Shown: positions 25,084 through 38,909, counted from the stretch's first letter. The stretch: DNA of 64,000 bases from Tubiluchus corallicola (GCA_030141605.1 JAQGDQ010000188.1:202001-266000); one strand, 5' to 3'. The notes: generated by a model not told the origin, from the letters alone. Translations and numbers: made by a program.

Positions 25084-28000
25084 CTGTACTTTTATTTCGA
25101 GTCGCGTTTGTTGCCTAAAATACTATCATTCTAATGGTATTTAAAAAAATTACGGATTGTGCTGAACTAAGTGGCAAGGGCCCCTAATTATGCAGACAAG
25201 TATTATTTCAATATTAACTTGTTTTTGTTGTACTTGTCTTGTCTTTAAAAGTGTTAAATTGTATTCTTGTAAAAAAGTAGAAGGCTTTGATAAGTGACGA
25301 AATCAGAAGCATTAGATCGATGTTAATGGCGATGACCTAGGGCGTTCATTGAAAATAAAAACAACTTTTATTTATTTATTGTGAAAATTCTGCACAAAAC
25401 CACAGAACTATTATATTCGTATAGATATCATTTATTATTATAATGGAGAAAGCCGTGCACACATCCAGGTTATACATCTTTTAAATTTTTGCTGGAAAAT
25501 TCGTAGAAGAGTACTGTGTAGTGTACTAGTAGTAGTAGTAGTATGTAGTATAGTAGTAGACTAGGCTAGGTATTTGTAGAATTCCATTTTTGCTTAACTA
25601 TTAACATTGCATAGTAGTGCTGCTATGGGAATGTTGGGCGCCGAGTAACCCACCAGCCGAAGTAGGACAATTGGCTAACATTAGCTAGCCCAAGTAGGAC
25701 GCGTCGTACATATGTATTTAATAATAATAATTGAAAACGTCAAAAACGTTGAATAATTTATTATACATCTGGTAAAATAAAAGAATCTTATTTTGAGTTA
25801 GTAAAATGGGCAATATTACTTATTAGAATTGGCTTCGATATTAATATTTCTGAAGTGAAATAAACCACTCCTTAGGCGATTCCAACATTTGCTTAAGGTA
25901 TATTATTTTATTTTGTCTCGCTTCACAGACATGTGATCCGTTTCACTACCTCTTGGACAAATAATCGTTTTCTACTAAGTAAACGGGCTAGCGAGCTATG
26001 TGCCCTACATAGTTTCTCTCTTGAAAGCATTAGATACTTAGTTTAATGTTATGATGATGTTAATGGAGCTAATAATAATAGTACTGATGAAAATACACTT
26101 ATTATTGTAAAAAAATACATTGTAAATTGTCCATCATTATTATAAAGTTGCTCTAAATAAATTTAGTTTTACGTTTCATTATGTCATAATTCTCGACAGA
26201 AATTGCCAGTGTCCTTCTTGGGCTGCCCATGTACGACACTGCTTTTCCGCAAATATAGCTCATGCGCTTTACCAGAAGTGCCCTACTTCGACTAGTGGGT
26301 TACTCGGCGCCCTACAGGAAATTATCCATAATCACCATCTGGATATATTCTGAATGGTTTCTGAGAAATTGTTTATCAACAAACTGTCTTGGTCTCTCGT
26401 GGTCTCATGAGTGATAGGATTCGAGCACAAACATGTCGCGAAAGTCCAATGCGAGACCTTAAGATTTTTACACAGGCTTGACATTGTTTTCCGTGGTATT
26501 AATAAATTGTATTGTGCAATGAAAGCATCTAAAAACAGACATTCAAATTTCTAGTAATACATTGTAATGTGGTAGGTTCGAAAAAACTGAAACGTAAAGA
26601 AAAGTAAGAAGTTAATGCGAGAGTGGTTGCAAAAAAGAAAAATTCTTGGAGCCCACTATTAATTTTCTCCATTAGAATTTGTACTTGATCAAGAAAATTA
26701 CAGAGCTTGTCTTAGGATGCCTCCAAGGACCAAAGAATTTTGGTCAACAGTTCAGATAGTTAGAGCTAGTTGAATGTAAATCAGTGGTCTCAAATTCAAA
26801 TCACGAGCGTGTAATTCACTTTCAGCATCAACCTTTTCTTCAACAAATGCCAACAACAAACAACATTCTAAAGGCTAATTAATATAGGTCTTGGACATAA
26901 ACAATCAGGTTTATTAATTTATAGCTTCTCCAAGTTTAAACATTTCTTAGCTAGGTGAATTAGCTAAAATTGGTTACACATTAACGTTTCATGATTTAGA
27001 TCACTAATAAATGAAAACTATGTGCAGTGCAAATTTATTATTATCAGTTTATCTGATTAGGTCACAAGTGCCAACACCCTACTATTCCGCAATCCCTGTT
27101 CCTGTACAGCTCATGTTAAAACAGTGATGCTAGCTGTACACTATAAGCCTCCCTATTTGTGTGGTGAATCTGAGCTTCTTGGTTTATTTTGCAAGACTGC
27201 ATTTGTGTATGCCAATGGTTTTTATAATTATTATTATAAATCTGTATGCTGACACATGAACGTGAGAGACGTTATTACTGGTTAATATGGTGGGTATTAC
27301 TGGTTATTACGTGGGTATCCCATGGAGTCGAATCTGAAGAAAATCAGGTTAAAAGTGAACAAACTCCAGACTTTCATCCCACTTCTTCAAACGAGTTAAT
27401 CGACATTTTACACCGTTTGCACATTTCCTGGCCGTATAAGCGATTCATCCGACATCATCTGACAATTTGGTTTTATCAGACTGTGTGAACCGTGCCTTAG
27501 CAATTCTAATAGAATACATTCAAATTTTCGTTAATATCCAAAAACAGCAGACGATTTTTGATTGATCTTTGTTGTTAATTCCTTTACACAAACTACGATT
27601 AATGTCACCGATGAAAAGTAAAGTGACACCTACAACGACTAAATTTAATTAGGCTCCTATGTGTAACAGGTATGTGCAAAATCAACAGTTACTGCATAAA
27701 ACTTATTCTGTAAATAGTAGGAAAATAACTGTTGCTTTTGTGGCAAATGCTTTAAGGTAAAACTATTATTTACTTGGGTGGCAGAGATGGAAGAATGTGA
27801 TTGTTTCTGATTTAGGCACGCCACCTTATTGATTATTTTAGCTGCAAAATGTTACACAGCTAAGGTAAGTTTTGAGGGCTAAGCCAATGCAAGTGCTTAA
27901 TATTATCAGTACTGTATACTCGGCATTCATCATCTAGTGCAACATTTCATCATTGGACAGCAAAAAGTAGATTTGACCAATTGCAGAATAGCGAATAGCA

Positions 28001-30292
28001 GTGACAAATAGTTGTATGATGACAGTGCAACAACCATGCATATTTCTATTAAAATGAAAAGTAACCAAATATTCCAGCAATCCCTAATTATAAGGCTGTG
28101 CTACTTCTAGACAGGCATGTAAGGATCATTGAGTTTTCCAGGGTTTTTTGTGCCAATACTGATTGTGTTATTTTGGCAAAAATCAACTACATGTTGCAGC
28201 AGGCTCATCCAAGAATTTACCATCTGTGAGAGAAAATTATTCCAAAGGCATTCTTTTTTATGACTTCATATTTTGTACATTTTCCTTTGAGTCCATGTAG
28301 GTGCACTCACTGTTTAAGTGACCTTCCTATAATTTCATTATCTCACCTTCTTAAAAATGCTGACAGAAAAATAGTAGAGAATCTGATGCATTTCTTGTAT
28401 TAATTAGGGAGAACACATAAATCCAATGACAATGTAATTTTATTTGCCAATTGATAAACTGGTTACACTATTTTGTTGTTTTATATTTATGCATTGCGGC
28501 ACACTGGCATTCATCTTTTGCATTGCGACTTGCAAACTTGACTTTTTTTGCAGTTTCAAGTAGTGGCTGCCATAAGTAGGAAAAAAGTGAATTGAAATAA
28601 ATGAAATGAAAATTTATGATCATTAGTAATCTCCATTTTGTTTACATAAGGCAATAAAATGTCAAACAATGTCTTGATGAAAATTTTTTCTTTGAAGTTT
28701 CTATATTAATAATTGATATATATATGTATATATATATATATCAATTATCCATGAAATCAATTATTTTTTAGCACGATTTTTATTTTTACTTAGGCCTGTT
28801 TCATGCATGTAATTTTTTAATACAGGTACGATCGCTTGGCTTGAAAATAAAGTTTGGTTATAATTAAGTTCCTCCAAAATGCGACTGTAATCTCATATCC
28901 GAATATATCACATTAACGAATGTGAAGTGTTGCACATAAACTAAACCGAGCTAAACAATTCTGCATTAAATATTCGGTTTCCTAAAGCTATGCATGTTAA
29001 ACACCCTTTACACAGAGGTGCTGCTTCTTTTGAATGGCTGAATACTTACTGTGTGTACATTATTGTACACTTACATTTTTTATCTTATGTAAAATGTTGT
29101 ACTCAATATTATGAGTACACTACTGTCACCTCACTACTGCTTTAAAAGCACTTTTAAATCCTGATCTGAACATACAGCAGCAGTACGTAGCCAATAAGTT
29201 TTTAATTTGCATGTATAGATTTGCACATGTGTATGCATTTTGCATTCTTTCATTTGTATATTCAATCAATTTTTCTTACTCATCCCACATTCTTATCATG
29301 TATTAATAAATAGTGCATCATACAGGAACAGAGTAGTGAAAGGAGCAGAGTAGGAAAGAAAAAGAGACAGTGAGGCAGGCATGGATAAGCACTTTCCTGA
29401 AAATGTTGCAAGAAATATAATGTTGCTAAATTTCTGCAAGTATACAGTGGTCACTGTTGCGATAATCATTTTGTTTGCTATTGACACTTGGGCTTACTGT
29501 GACTACTGTCATATTTTGCTTTGCAGTTTATTCTAACATTGTTGGCATCAGGCTGATATAATGCCACTTTGGTAATGATGTTCAAAATTTTCTATTTCGT
29601 ACTTAAGCACTATAGGTCAATGGAATGAAATTCTTATACTGTGAACTAATGCACACGGTTAATGTTTAGACGATGGCTAAAGTGATCTAGCACCTAGTCC
29701 TGTAAGGCACAACCAACAAAATTTGTTGCACCTAAAATTACATTAGTGTTGCAAAACAACCAGTTCAGCTAATTCCTGAACAGCTTTTTGATATCACTGT
29801 TTTATGAGATATTTGGAAGCAAACTGCTAATGGCTTTTGACATACAGGAATTTTATACAACATCTGGTAAAGTTGCTTTTCATAGTATGATTGCCCTCTA
29901 ACAATTTTTCCAGACTACTTGCTATAAATAAAATGAATGGTCTGGAACAAAGTTTAGCTGGTCAGACCATCCTGCATCTCTGTAAGTGTACAAGCTGTTG
30001 CTGTACTGCCCAGGTCATAGACATTTAATGGAGGTCATTGCTAGGTTATACAGTGCACGGCTGTTTTTGAAGTTCATAGGAAGTAGCATATAGATATTTT
30101 TTGATTTTTCAAATTTTTACAAACGGTCAGAATAAAAAAATGCAGGAAATTGATGTACAAACATGTAATATAAGCATGCAAGCCTTTAGTACTTGTGTAA
30201 TAAGCAGTTTTCTCTTCCTGTATCGTATGTCGCTAGTTCATTGTACAAGTTATCTGTTTTAAGTTATTACTGCAGAGTATTATTGGTTAGTA
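25084..30292. other. intergenic region between E2F and PNP
   Basis: Holds a short AGT-rich run near 25,528-25,560, a 685-bp inverted-repeat element at 25,632-26,316 and a TA-rich palindrome near 28,717-28,742. Short open frames here (for example 27,246-27,488) have no recognisable domain. No other gene was found. Confidence 0.55.
25632..26316. mobile_element. DNA transposon-like element with long TIRs and 4-bp GGAA duplication
   Basis: Inverted repeats of about 38 bp begin TGTTGGGCGCCGAGTAACCC at the left and, on the complement, TGTAGGGCGCCGAGTAACCC at the right. They are flanked by GGAA on both sides (25,628-25,631 and 26,317-26,320). TGT...ACA termini with a 4-bp target duplication resemble Ginger-type elements. 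The interior is AT-rich with no long reading frame, so the element is non-autonomous. Superfamily assignment is tentative. Confidence 0.7.
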
Positions 30293-30351
30293 ATGGCTTG
30301 TGCAAAAGTTACCGTAGCTCCACATTGTCAAACAATGATGTATCAAACAAG
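30293..30351 (+). CDS. PNP: candidate first coding exon of PNP
   Basis: Open from ATG 30293 (G at -3 and +4) or ATG 30335 to a weak donor GTAGCT at 30352, leaving two bases that join the single T beginning exon 30680-30849. The resulting N-terminus MMYQTSYSYDEI resembles MENGYTYEDY of the human protein in length and tyrosine spacing. Other upstream exons cannot be excluded. Confidence 0.4.
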
Positions 30352-33300
30352 GTAGCTATAAAAGACACATTAAAACTGTTTAATATTAATTATTTAATTG
30401 TTTGTAATAATTATTTTACTTAAGCAATAGTGCTGCAAAGATCTAATGTGCTAAAAGACTGGTACCTACCTGCTAATACGTATGCAAAAGTTTCCATAAA
30501 AATTTTAATTATTTTTGCAAAAAGTTGAAAGGTGTTTGACAAAATTTGGATTTTTTTGGATATAATAATAATAATGCTTGGTTTCTGTTCCTTGATTTGA
30601 TTGAGGCTATTTATTCGGTTTTTGTATGCTGCCACAATACTATAAAACTCAAGCGCATAACTCTTGTTTTGTGTTCTAGTTACTCTTATGATGAGATTGA
30701 TGCCATTGCAAAGTATTTGCTGGAGCATACCAAGCACAGACCCATGATTGCTATGATTTTAGGCACAGGCTGTGGTGGTCTTGCCGAAATTGTGGAAGAA
30801 CAGCAGATTTTTAACTACACAGATATACCAAATTTTCCAGTTAGCACAGGTAACTTGCCACAATATTCTAAAGTTTCAAAAAAAGCTTTTAATAATTTCT
30901 ACCAGTTATCATGCTAAATTATACAAAGCTTGCCTGGTTAAATTTCTCAACATTAACTTGGTTTTTCCAAGTGTTATACGAAAAAATAGCAATATTATGT
31001 AATGAAAAAGGTAAGAGAAAATTTTTTGCATTGTAACTTACAGTAATAAAATTTTGGACTAAAGTTTACAATTCCCCAGGTCAGTGATTGTCTAAAGCAT
31101 AAGGCGCTTACATAAAGCTAGTTTTGATTCGTTATTCATAATTTTTCTAAAGACGTGTTGTATCTAATTCTTAGTATTTACTATCAAGGACTTAAAACTA
31201 ACAAAAGTGATAAAACAAAACTCGCCATTATTTTTGTATGCTCCTCTATAAAGTTGTTCACATGTATCATGTGTTTTATTTCAGTCCCTGGTCACGCTGG
31301 TCGATTAGTATTTGGTAAGTTAGCTGGCAAGGAGGTTGTCTGTATGCAAGGTCGCTTCCACACATATGAAGGTTATCCCATTTCAACTGTAAGTATGCTG
31401 TCACAATTGCATATATTGTTCTGTGATCATATGTTTGATTCTGTGTTTTTTAATGCACTTTGGCATACTGCAGTCCATCATTCAGTGTTATTTCTGCGGA
31501 AAAACAGAATGATGACTTGTTATTAAGTCTGTACAGTGTCGACCACATTCAGATGTGAATTCATCCTCCCTCAAAGAGCTAGAATCTTTTGCAAATAAAG
31601 TTACCCAAAGGGAGTATGGATCTCGGTTTCATTTCACTAAACCAATCACCCATCATTTCACTAAAAATGTATTTTTACTTTCAATTTAGTGCGCAATGCC
31701 TGTTAGAGTTTTCCATCTTATGGGTGCTCACACGATGATTGTTACTAATGCAGCTGGAGGCTTGAATCCTGCATTTAATGTTGGGGATGTAATGATGATC
31801 AAAGATCAGCTTTATTTTCCTGGATTTGCGGGTGATAATCCATTACGTGGAATTAACGATGACAGGTAAGTAACTTAAATATACTATGCTCATCGCATAG
31901 TGGTACTAAGCACTGTATTTAAGCATGAATAAGTTATCAAAGCCTGTAAAAAATCTGTTTCTTCAACTTCTGTTTTCTGTGGATAAAGAACTTTAAAATT
32001 AAAACTAACAACAGTGGCAATATATGAGATAGAAGACTATTAGTTGTACTGAATGATGATATTAATGGTGACGATGGTCACAATGGCAGCAGGCGAGGTA
32101 GTTATCACAACAACAGTTATTATAGTAACAGCAACAATTTGTGCTTGTTGATTATTGTAACAAGTCTGTTGTTTAATCTATAAAAGACTACTCATGAAAG
32201 GTTTACGTAAACTGAAGGGAAATAGGAGAGAAAGATAACGTAGCATTTACAAGACAAAATATATGATATTGGCAATATTATTGGAGTCCAGTTTTTTTCT
32301 TCATTAGAAGCAAAATTCTCTCATGGAATTCTTTTTCCTCCGTTTACTGTTGACAGTAAACTAAAATTAAATCTTCCCCCTTTTGTTTACAGGTTTGGTC
32401 CACGATTTATTGCCATGAGCAATGCTTATGATTCAAAACTACGAAAGCTTTGTCATATGGTAGCAAAAGAGCTGGGATATGAAAGTTTCATGCGTGAAGG
32501 TGTTTACTGCATGTTAGGTGGTCCGTCATTTGAAACGATCGCTGAAGCTAGGATGCTTCGTCTGCTGGGTGGTGACAGCACAGGTAAAGTTGAAAACCAT
32601 TTTCTAGAAATCAACATTACAATGTGTGGTGTGTAAGCAATCATTTTGTACCAAGAACGTTATCTGATCACTTTTCATAATAATCTGTACGCTTCATTAA
32701 AATAGTCCTCTGTGCAATAAAAGAAGCTGTTATGCTAAAAAGGTTTAATTAATAGAATTCTAAACTATTATCTACTTCTACTCTTCTTTATTTTTAGATT
32801 CATTGGCATGTTATATGATACGTGCACCAGCATTGCTATTTTCATTTTATTATAATATAAATTCGTAAATTTTAAAATAGTTTTCCGAGGCTATGCATGA
32901 AACTGGCTTTATTAAATGTTTATGTGTTTTTCATTAATATGTATATACTTTTACAACAAGTTTCCCCCTTCCACATTGAACTGTTACAAAATGTGTAAAT
33001 GATAAATGTTCAAAATTGTCCACCTAACGTGCACTGGTTTTGAATTTATCACGATAAAGTTTAAATGTGATATTTTTTGCAAAATATGTAGATGTAAGCC
33101 TGTAACATTGTACATTTTTTAACATAGAAAAATCACTGATCTCTTAGGTATGAGTACTTGCCATGAAACAATTGTAGCTCGTCACTGCAACATGCGTGTG
33201 TTGGGTATGTCACTTATAACAAACATGGTTGTTATGGACTACGATGAAGTACGTGTAGCCAATCACGAAGAGGTACTGGAGACAGGACGTCAACGAGGCA

Positions 33301-33362
33301 AAGATCTACAAAACTTGGTGTTTAACGTTGTGAAGCGAATTGAAGACCCCGAAGATGATTAG
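30293..33362 (+). CDS. PNP: purine nucleoside phosphorylase
   Basis: Cytosolic trimeric enzyme that splits inosine and guanosine with phosphate (purine salvage). Well-supported exons: 30680-30849, 31285-31388, 31690-31865, 32393-32583 and 33148-33362 (stop TAG), all GT-AG with matching phases. Conserved pieces: HTKHRP; phosphate loop GTGCGGL, with Thr where the human enzyme has Ser33; [20 protein letters not shown] with the Arg, His and Tyr of the active site; [30 protein letters not shown] with the purine-binding Glu; [19 protein letters not shown] with the purine-binding Asn; ANHEEVL with the active-site His. The first coding exon is uncertain. 30293-30351 fits phase (ends ACAAG before GTAGCT), and its internal ATG at 30335 would give 290 residues, close to the human 289. 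Confidence 0.93.
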
Positions 33363-36300
33363 TAAGTTATATGATCAGCAATGAGTAGACAGAAATGAAT
33401 CCTGTTGGTAATTTACAATTTACCACAAATCTTCACTGATCCATTTGGTGCAGCTTTTATGTGTCCTTATCAGTTGTCATATCTTTTCAACATATTTTAA
33501 CATTTTTGAACAGTTAGGGAAAAATCAGTCGTGCAAACACAAAGTAACTTATGATAATTATGGTAACTATGGTGGTGATGATCATTTTACTGAAAGCAGC
33601 TTTGAATCAAACAACATGAAAAGATTAAGTTTTGTAGCATAGAATCTGCTTGTGAGCTGCACCAATTGAGTGGTCTTTTGAATGATTTGTTGTCCAACAT
33701 ATTTACAGTTTTAGCTGTAACAATCATACATAATCTTTTGTTAGTTGTAGTTTAACGATTTTACTATTAATACAAATTTTTGTTAATCATGTTAATCAAG
33801 CAGAAATGTTTGGAACACTAATCCAAAACTGATTTCTCATAGCCATGCAGTAATTGTGTTTCTGCGTGCAATTTTAACTTTCTCTTTTTGGCTATACGTC
33901 TCAGCAAATTTGGCTAGGTACAGTTGTGGAATTATACTTTTTAACATTTAGTTAGCTGTAATTAGCACTTTAAATTGAGTGTGTCTTGTTCATTGTTCTC
34001 ATATAGGAGAGTATTCATTGGTAGTAAGTGTAGAAATTTAAACATGTTGCTCTATATTGTTAACTTTTATTTATTTCTTTTAATTGCAGCTGTTTTTAAA
34101 CTAGGATTTGTACAGTTGATTTTTCTAGTCCATTATAAATCATAGATCTCAGTTTGTTAATTATACATTCTATAACAAATTACACTCAATTTAGCAGTGA
34201 GCAATTTCTGAGAAATGAAATCAGCGTTTGACAAACTGGGTTTGAGCCTTAATCACACAATAACACATTCTAAAATCTTCCACTAAACAAAACTGTCTGC
34301 TTTTTATTCCTACAAAATGTATATGCATTTTTTATCAAACTGTGTGGTATGTCCTCGATATTGCTATTCTTTATTTATGAGCTTACACATCACATATTAA
34401 AAGTGCTTTGCAACAGTTTTCGTGGTTTTGTAACTGCTACTGGATGGATTTATCTGTTTGTTTGATCATTTTTTTCATTTTCAATTTTTTTAGAAGTTGC
34501 AGTAATAAAATTACGTATTCACTGTTGTGAAACAGCCTGTATTCTTTTAAAGAAATTTGAAAATCTGTTTATCTGGCTTTTTTTGGTACCCGCACAACAT
34601 TTTCGCAGCACCTTGTAATTGTCACAAATATATACTTCATTCATTCAGAATTTTTGATTCTTTACCCTTATGCAATATGCACTAATACTAAATTTGTAAC
34701 TTTTACAAAAGTATTTTATGCTAGTATCATGCATAAAATGCTTTCATTTCATTTGTTTATCTTAAAACTGTGCTCAGCATTATTATTTTCTGTTTTTATT
34801 TGACTATCTGATTAATTTTCAGTAGTTTCAGGTGATAACACAAAGATATAACTATAACTTACATGCGTGATAGCACTTGTATGTATGAAAACTTTGCTTC
34901 TATCTGCCTCCTGTTTTTAATGAAATAACTGTGCATTAAAATAAAAGTCCTTAATTTTAACTTTGGAAATAATAAATAATTTATGAAATTTATCAACATA
35001 GTCAAAGTTGTTTCCATTTATCTTATTTTTTAGTACCATATATTAGGGTGTTTAATTGGCTACGGGTTCCTTATTCTCTGTATAGTTTGTCATACTAGCT
35101 TGTATGTATTGTAAGTTGATATTGAATATACATTATTAGTTATTAACTTGTTCAATACATACAATTTTTCTTGCTCAAGAGCTTAATTGATGTTTGGTGG
35201 TGCGTTACAATCTTTCCTACAGACAAATCATTTTATCTACTTTTTGGTGTTATGACTCGTCTTTGTTAACTGTCTTTCCTGTACTTTGTTGGATGCTTCC
35301 AAAATTTGCTCAAAAGTTAAATTTTGTTGTAAAAAGGTTCATTTGTTCAACTTTATCTAATGATAGTTTTACTAGTAGGTCCATCCAGTAACGTAGTGGA
35401 TAATGCATTAAAAACAAATTTGAAGGGGAATAATTTCATGCATAATGTGTATCAGTGGTATGTTTTTATTTGGCTATGAATAATTTAACATTTATGAAAA
35501 GTAATGTTGACATGATATTTATACAATATTTGGACATTATTTCTGGGAAATCTGAAAAACTGTTGTATTATTCTTGTAACAAGTTTAATTTTGAATGTCC
35601 TTTCAATCTTAATTTTGAGACTGATAGCCATAATATCATAATATGAAGATTCAATCTATCATTACCATGTATGTTATAATTGTAATAATGACATAATAAC
35701 TATCGACACGGTAACATAATGATTGTTAATTGTTAATTTTATCTACTCATTGCATTTCCTGTAAGGATAACATAGCATATTATAATGTACAAGTTTAAGA
35801 AATGTTTACTGATTAAATTTATTGTTAGTGTAGTGCTTGGTTGAACTTGATGATGTTTTCCTAAATATAGCCAAGTTGTAAGAGGAACTGGAATAATGCA
35901 TCTGTTTTGACGCTTGTCAATCAGAATTATCACTTACAAATAGACAAATTTGGAATATCATTATGGGTATGTGTATGAGTGTGTGTATGTCACTTTCATT
36001 TAGTAGTGTTTATAATGAAACCATATATGGTTTAAATATTCTGTTCTGTGTATGTTCATCCTTGCACATATGTGCAACGTATGTTTATCAATGAAATGCT
36101 ATACATGTACTTCGAAATCCTTAGTAATCAGTGCTTGTTAGTGTACTTAACTGTGACAGTTGTCACTGTGAAACTAAATGTGAAGCAGCCCTTAACTGAG
36201 ATTATTCATGTTATATTGGGAGTAGAAACTATGAATGACAAAGCTGTATTAAATTATTATAATCACACAACTGGCTGTGTCCTGCAAATGATAATATGAT

Positions 36301-36883
36301 AATAAACGTGTACACAAATCAATATTTAGTAATTGAATAAAGATCATAAAATTCAATATTCCATATTGAAAAATGTACTACTAGTGGCAAAGCTTAGTTA
36401 GCTGCCTTGTGGATATTATTGCATTGTGTTGGAAATTAAGTAACCCATGTTGTTTAAGATGTTTGTTGTTATCTGCTTAATTTAAATAAATGTGCGTTGT
36501 ACAAGATCCCTAAAAAACTTCTGTCGTGTTTTGCCTAGAACTTGCACTTATAACATTCATCTATATTGTCAGTGGGAGCCAAACATGGAAGAGAATTAAT
36601 GATAATATTGTGCTGTTGCTGATTGCTGCATAAACAAGTTTTTTATCGTTGTTCCTGATTTTTTAAAAGCATAAGCATGCAGTGTAATGTATCAATGTGT
36701 ATGCTTCTCATTATCAAGGATATGCATCTCTATTATACTCTCTAATATGAGCCACTGAACTGGAAGAGGTGTCTTGGCCATGTTTGAATGTATATACTTT
36801 TAATCGATATATTCCCTTTGGAAGAGCTATAGATCACACACTGCGATTTTTGCTCACGATGACTTGCGAGTTGAAAATTGTTT

Positions 36884-37112
36884 GAAACTTTTAATGTTAT
36901 TGCAGCAGCTTGACAGATTACTGGCACTCTGATTTTTGTAGGCATAGCTATTTTAACAAGATTCAAATTTAAATTTTCCTTTGTTTGAATTGCTGGCTAA
37001 GTTAACCCAACCACTCTGTTGCATATTTTATATGTTGTCTTTACATTTAACGGAATTAAGGAAGCTCACCCTTTGTCTCTCACACTCCACTCTCTCTCTC
37101 TCTCTCTCTCTC

Positions 37113-37152
<40 letters not shown>

Positions 37153-37172
37153 CCCGCTCTCTCTCTCTCTAA
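36884..37172 (+). repeat. dispersed 205-bp repeat ending in a (TC)n tract, copy 1
   Basis: From about 36,884 the sequence closely matches 54,399-54,600 (shared GCAGCAGYTTGACAGATTAC and TTTACATTTAACGGAATTAA). In both places it runs directly into a (TC)n tract, here about 37,089-37,172. Same orientation in both copies. Confidence 0.85.
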
Positions 37173-37952
37173 CTGAATACTTTTGTTGCTTTCTGCCTCT
37201 TTTCCTGAATTTGACACGTTTTTGTAATGATACCTCAGTGTATTCACCGGACAACATGAATTTTGCTCTTTCTAATACCTGAAAGAGCGAGTGCAATATT
37301 CTTAGGCCCAATTTAGAATATAGATAGTGAAATTATAAACTTAGTTTAACATACGAAGCTTGATGATATCAAACCTTCTTGAATTCATCAAACAAAAACT
37401 GTCAAAATCAGACCCAATAGCGCATTGCGTCTCGTGTCGCAACCGTTTGTTTATTTTCACATCGGTTATGAACGTCAAAAGGCAACTACAAAGGAAACAT
37501 TACAAAACACATATAGAAAATGAAAACAGTCTAGACTCTAGATGTTAAAATTTATCCTGTTTTGTCTTAACTGTAAAGTTGAAATTATTGCTTGCTTCAC
37601 AGTATAATGTTAATTTTCTAATTTTTTTACCCACTTTCATTTTTCTCTCGTTTGAGGCAGATTGAAAGTTGGATTAAGTGTACGAGCAACTTGGTACTGT
37701 TAAAGTGCAACTGTTATAACTAACATATCTTGCAATGTATTTAACCTATTGGGGAAAATAATAAAATATCTCTAATTCAATCTGATTGATTTTTATAGCT
37801 ATTGCCGCATGAATGCTGGCTGATTGGCACCCCTTGCTGAATACTTGCTACAAGAGTAAGTTTGATTCCGTGTAAATAGGCGGTGGTTTTTAGAGTGACA
37901 GTTTTCGTTTATCAGTTTTAGCTTGACAGTTTAAAAATTGATCGTGTAAATC

Positions 37953-38124
37953 AGGGGTTCTCAACCAGGGGGGAATTCCCCCTTGGGGGGGGAATGAGCC
38001 ACCTCCAGGGGGGGAACGAATGGGTGGAAACATAAAAATAAAAAATATGTAGAAAAGCAGAGAAAAAAGTACAGAAAGCCTTCATAGCCAACGCAACACA
38101 CCCTCCCGCTCATCAAGTCATCAG
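37953..38124. mobile_element. hAT-like element end, interrupted
   Basis: CAGGGGTTCTCAACCAGGGG is a widespread type of hAT terminus, followed by G/C-run-rich subterminal sequence. The opposite terminus was not found. The element seems to be interrupted by the MITE starting at 38,125. Confidence 0.45.
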
Positions 38125-38533
38125 TAGGGGTGAGCATCGAACGTTCGAGTTCGAACGTTCGAATCGAATTCGAACGCTCGAATTCGATTCGAACGAGTTT
38201 TTTTAGTTCGCACTCGATTCGAATCCAAAACTATAGATTCGAATAATTCAGCACTTCAATCACACATGTTCTTTATCACTAAAATGATTGAAACACCATG
38301 CAATTAGCATAATTTAGCTGTGATTTCTTCACATTATTTTAAAGAAATTACTAGTCGTTTTATTGCAGAACAAAATCTAGTGATATGCATGATCTTTGTA
38401 AGACTCATTTTTGCTGGTGGTTCGAAAACTTGTTCGAAAATCTTTCGATCTCAATTCGAATTCGCTTCGAATTCGAAACACTGAAGTTCGGTTCGATTCG
38501 AATTCGCTTTCTGGTAGAGAATGCTCACTCCTA
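38125..38533. mobile_element. intact hAT MITE, TTCGAA-rich family (409 bp)
   Basis: Termini TAGGGGTGAGCATC and ATGCTCACTCCTA are inverted, and the flanks are a perfect 8-bp duplication GTCATCAG (38,117-38,124 and 38,534-38,541). Subterminal arrays of GTTCGAATCGAATTCGAA make it strongly palindromic. At least three further copies lie in the window (18,585; 21,579; 24,211). Confidence 0.92.
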
Positions 38534-38909
38534 GTCATCAGTCACAACCCCCGACATCAAGAAAATCGTGTCTTCTCAACCGGAGCAAGAGTCACATTGA
38601 ATGTGGTGACCACAGATTGTATTATTATTTATGAATAAAAAAAATGTTGAAATTAAAAAAAATGAATTAAAAAAATGCATTTTTCATTTTGTTTGTGGGC
38701 TACGGGGAACGAGAATCAGCAGTCTTCAAAAGGATGGAACCACTGGGGTAAATGGAGCATTGGGCTGCTACAATCCTGCAGAGAGTGCAGCTCATGCCCG
38801 ATCAAGTTTCTGCTTTCCATTCTTCAGGCACTGTGGAATTGTGGGCCGTACGGAATAAATGAAATAATTCTGGTGCGCCAATTTTTTTGCGAATTCGTTA
38901 AAAGGCTAT

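Noticed and set aside
27246-27488. 80-codon open frame with a hydrophobic N-terminus resembling a signal peptide
   Set aside because: Isolated, with no domain, no conserved cysteines and no supporting splice sites or neighbours.
36981-37311. Ser/Leu- and Arg/Glu-repeat reading frames on both strands
   Set aside because: They are translations of the (TC)n microsatellite, not proteins. The same applies to the frame at 54,491-54,892.
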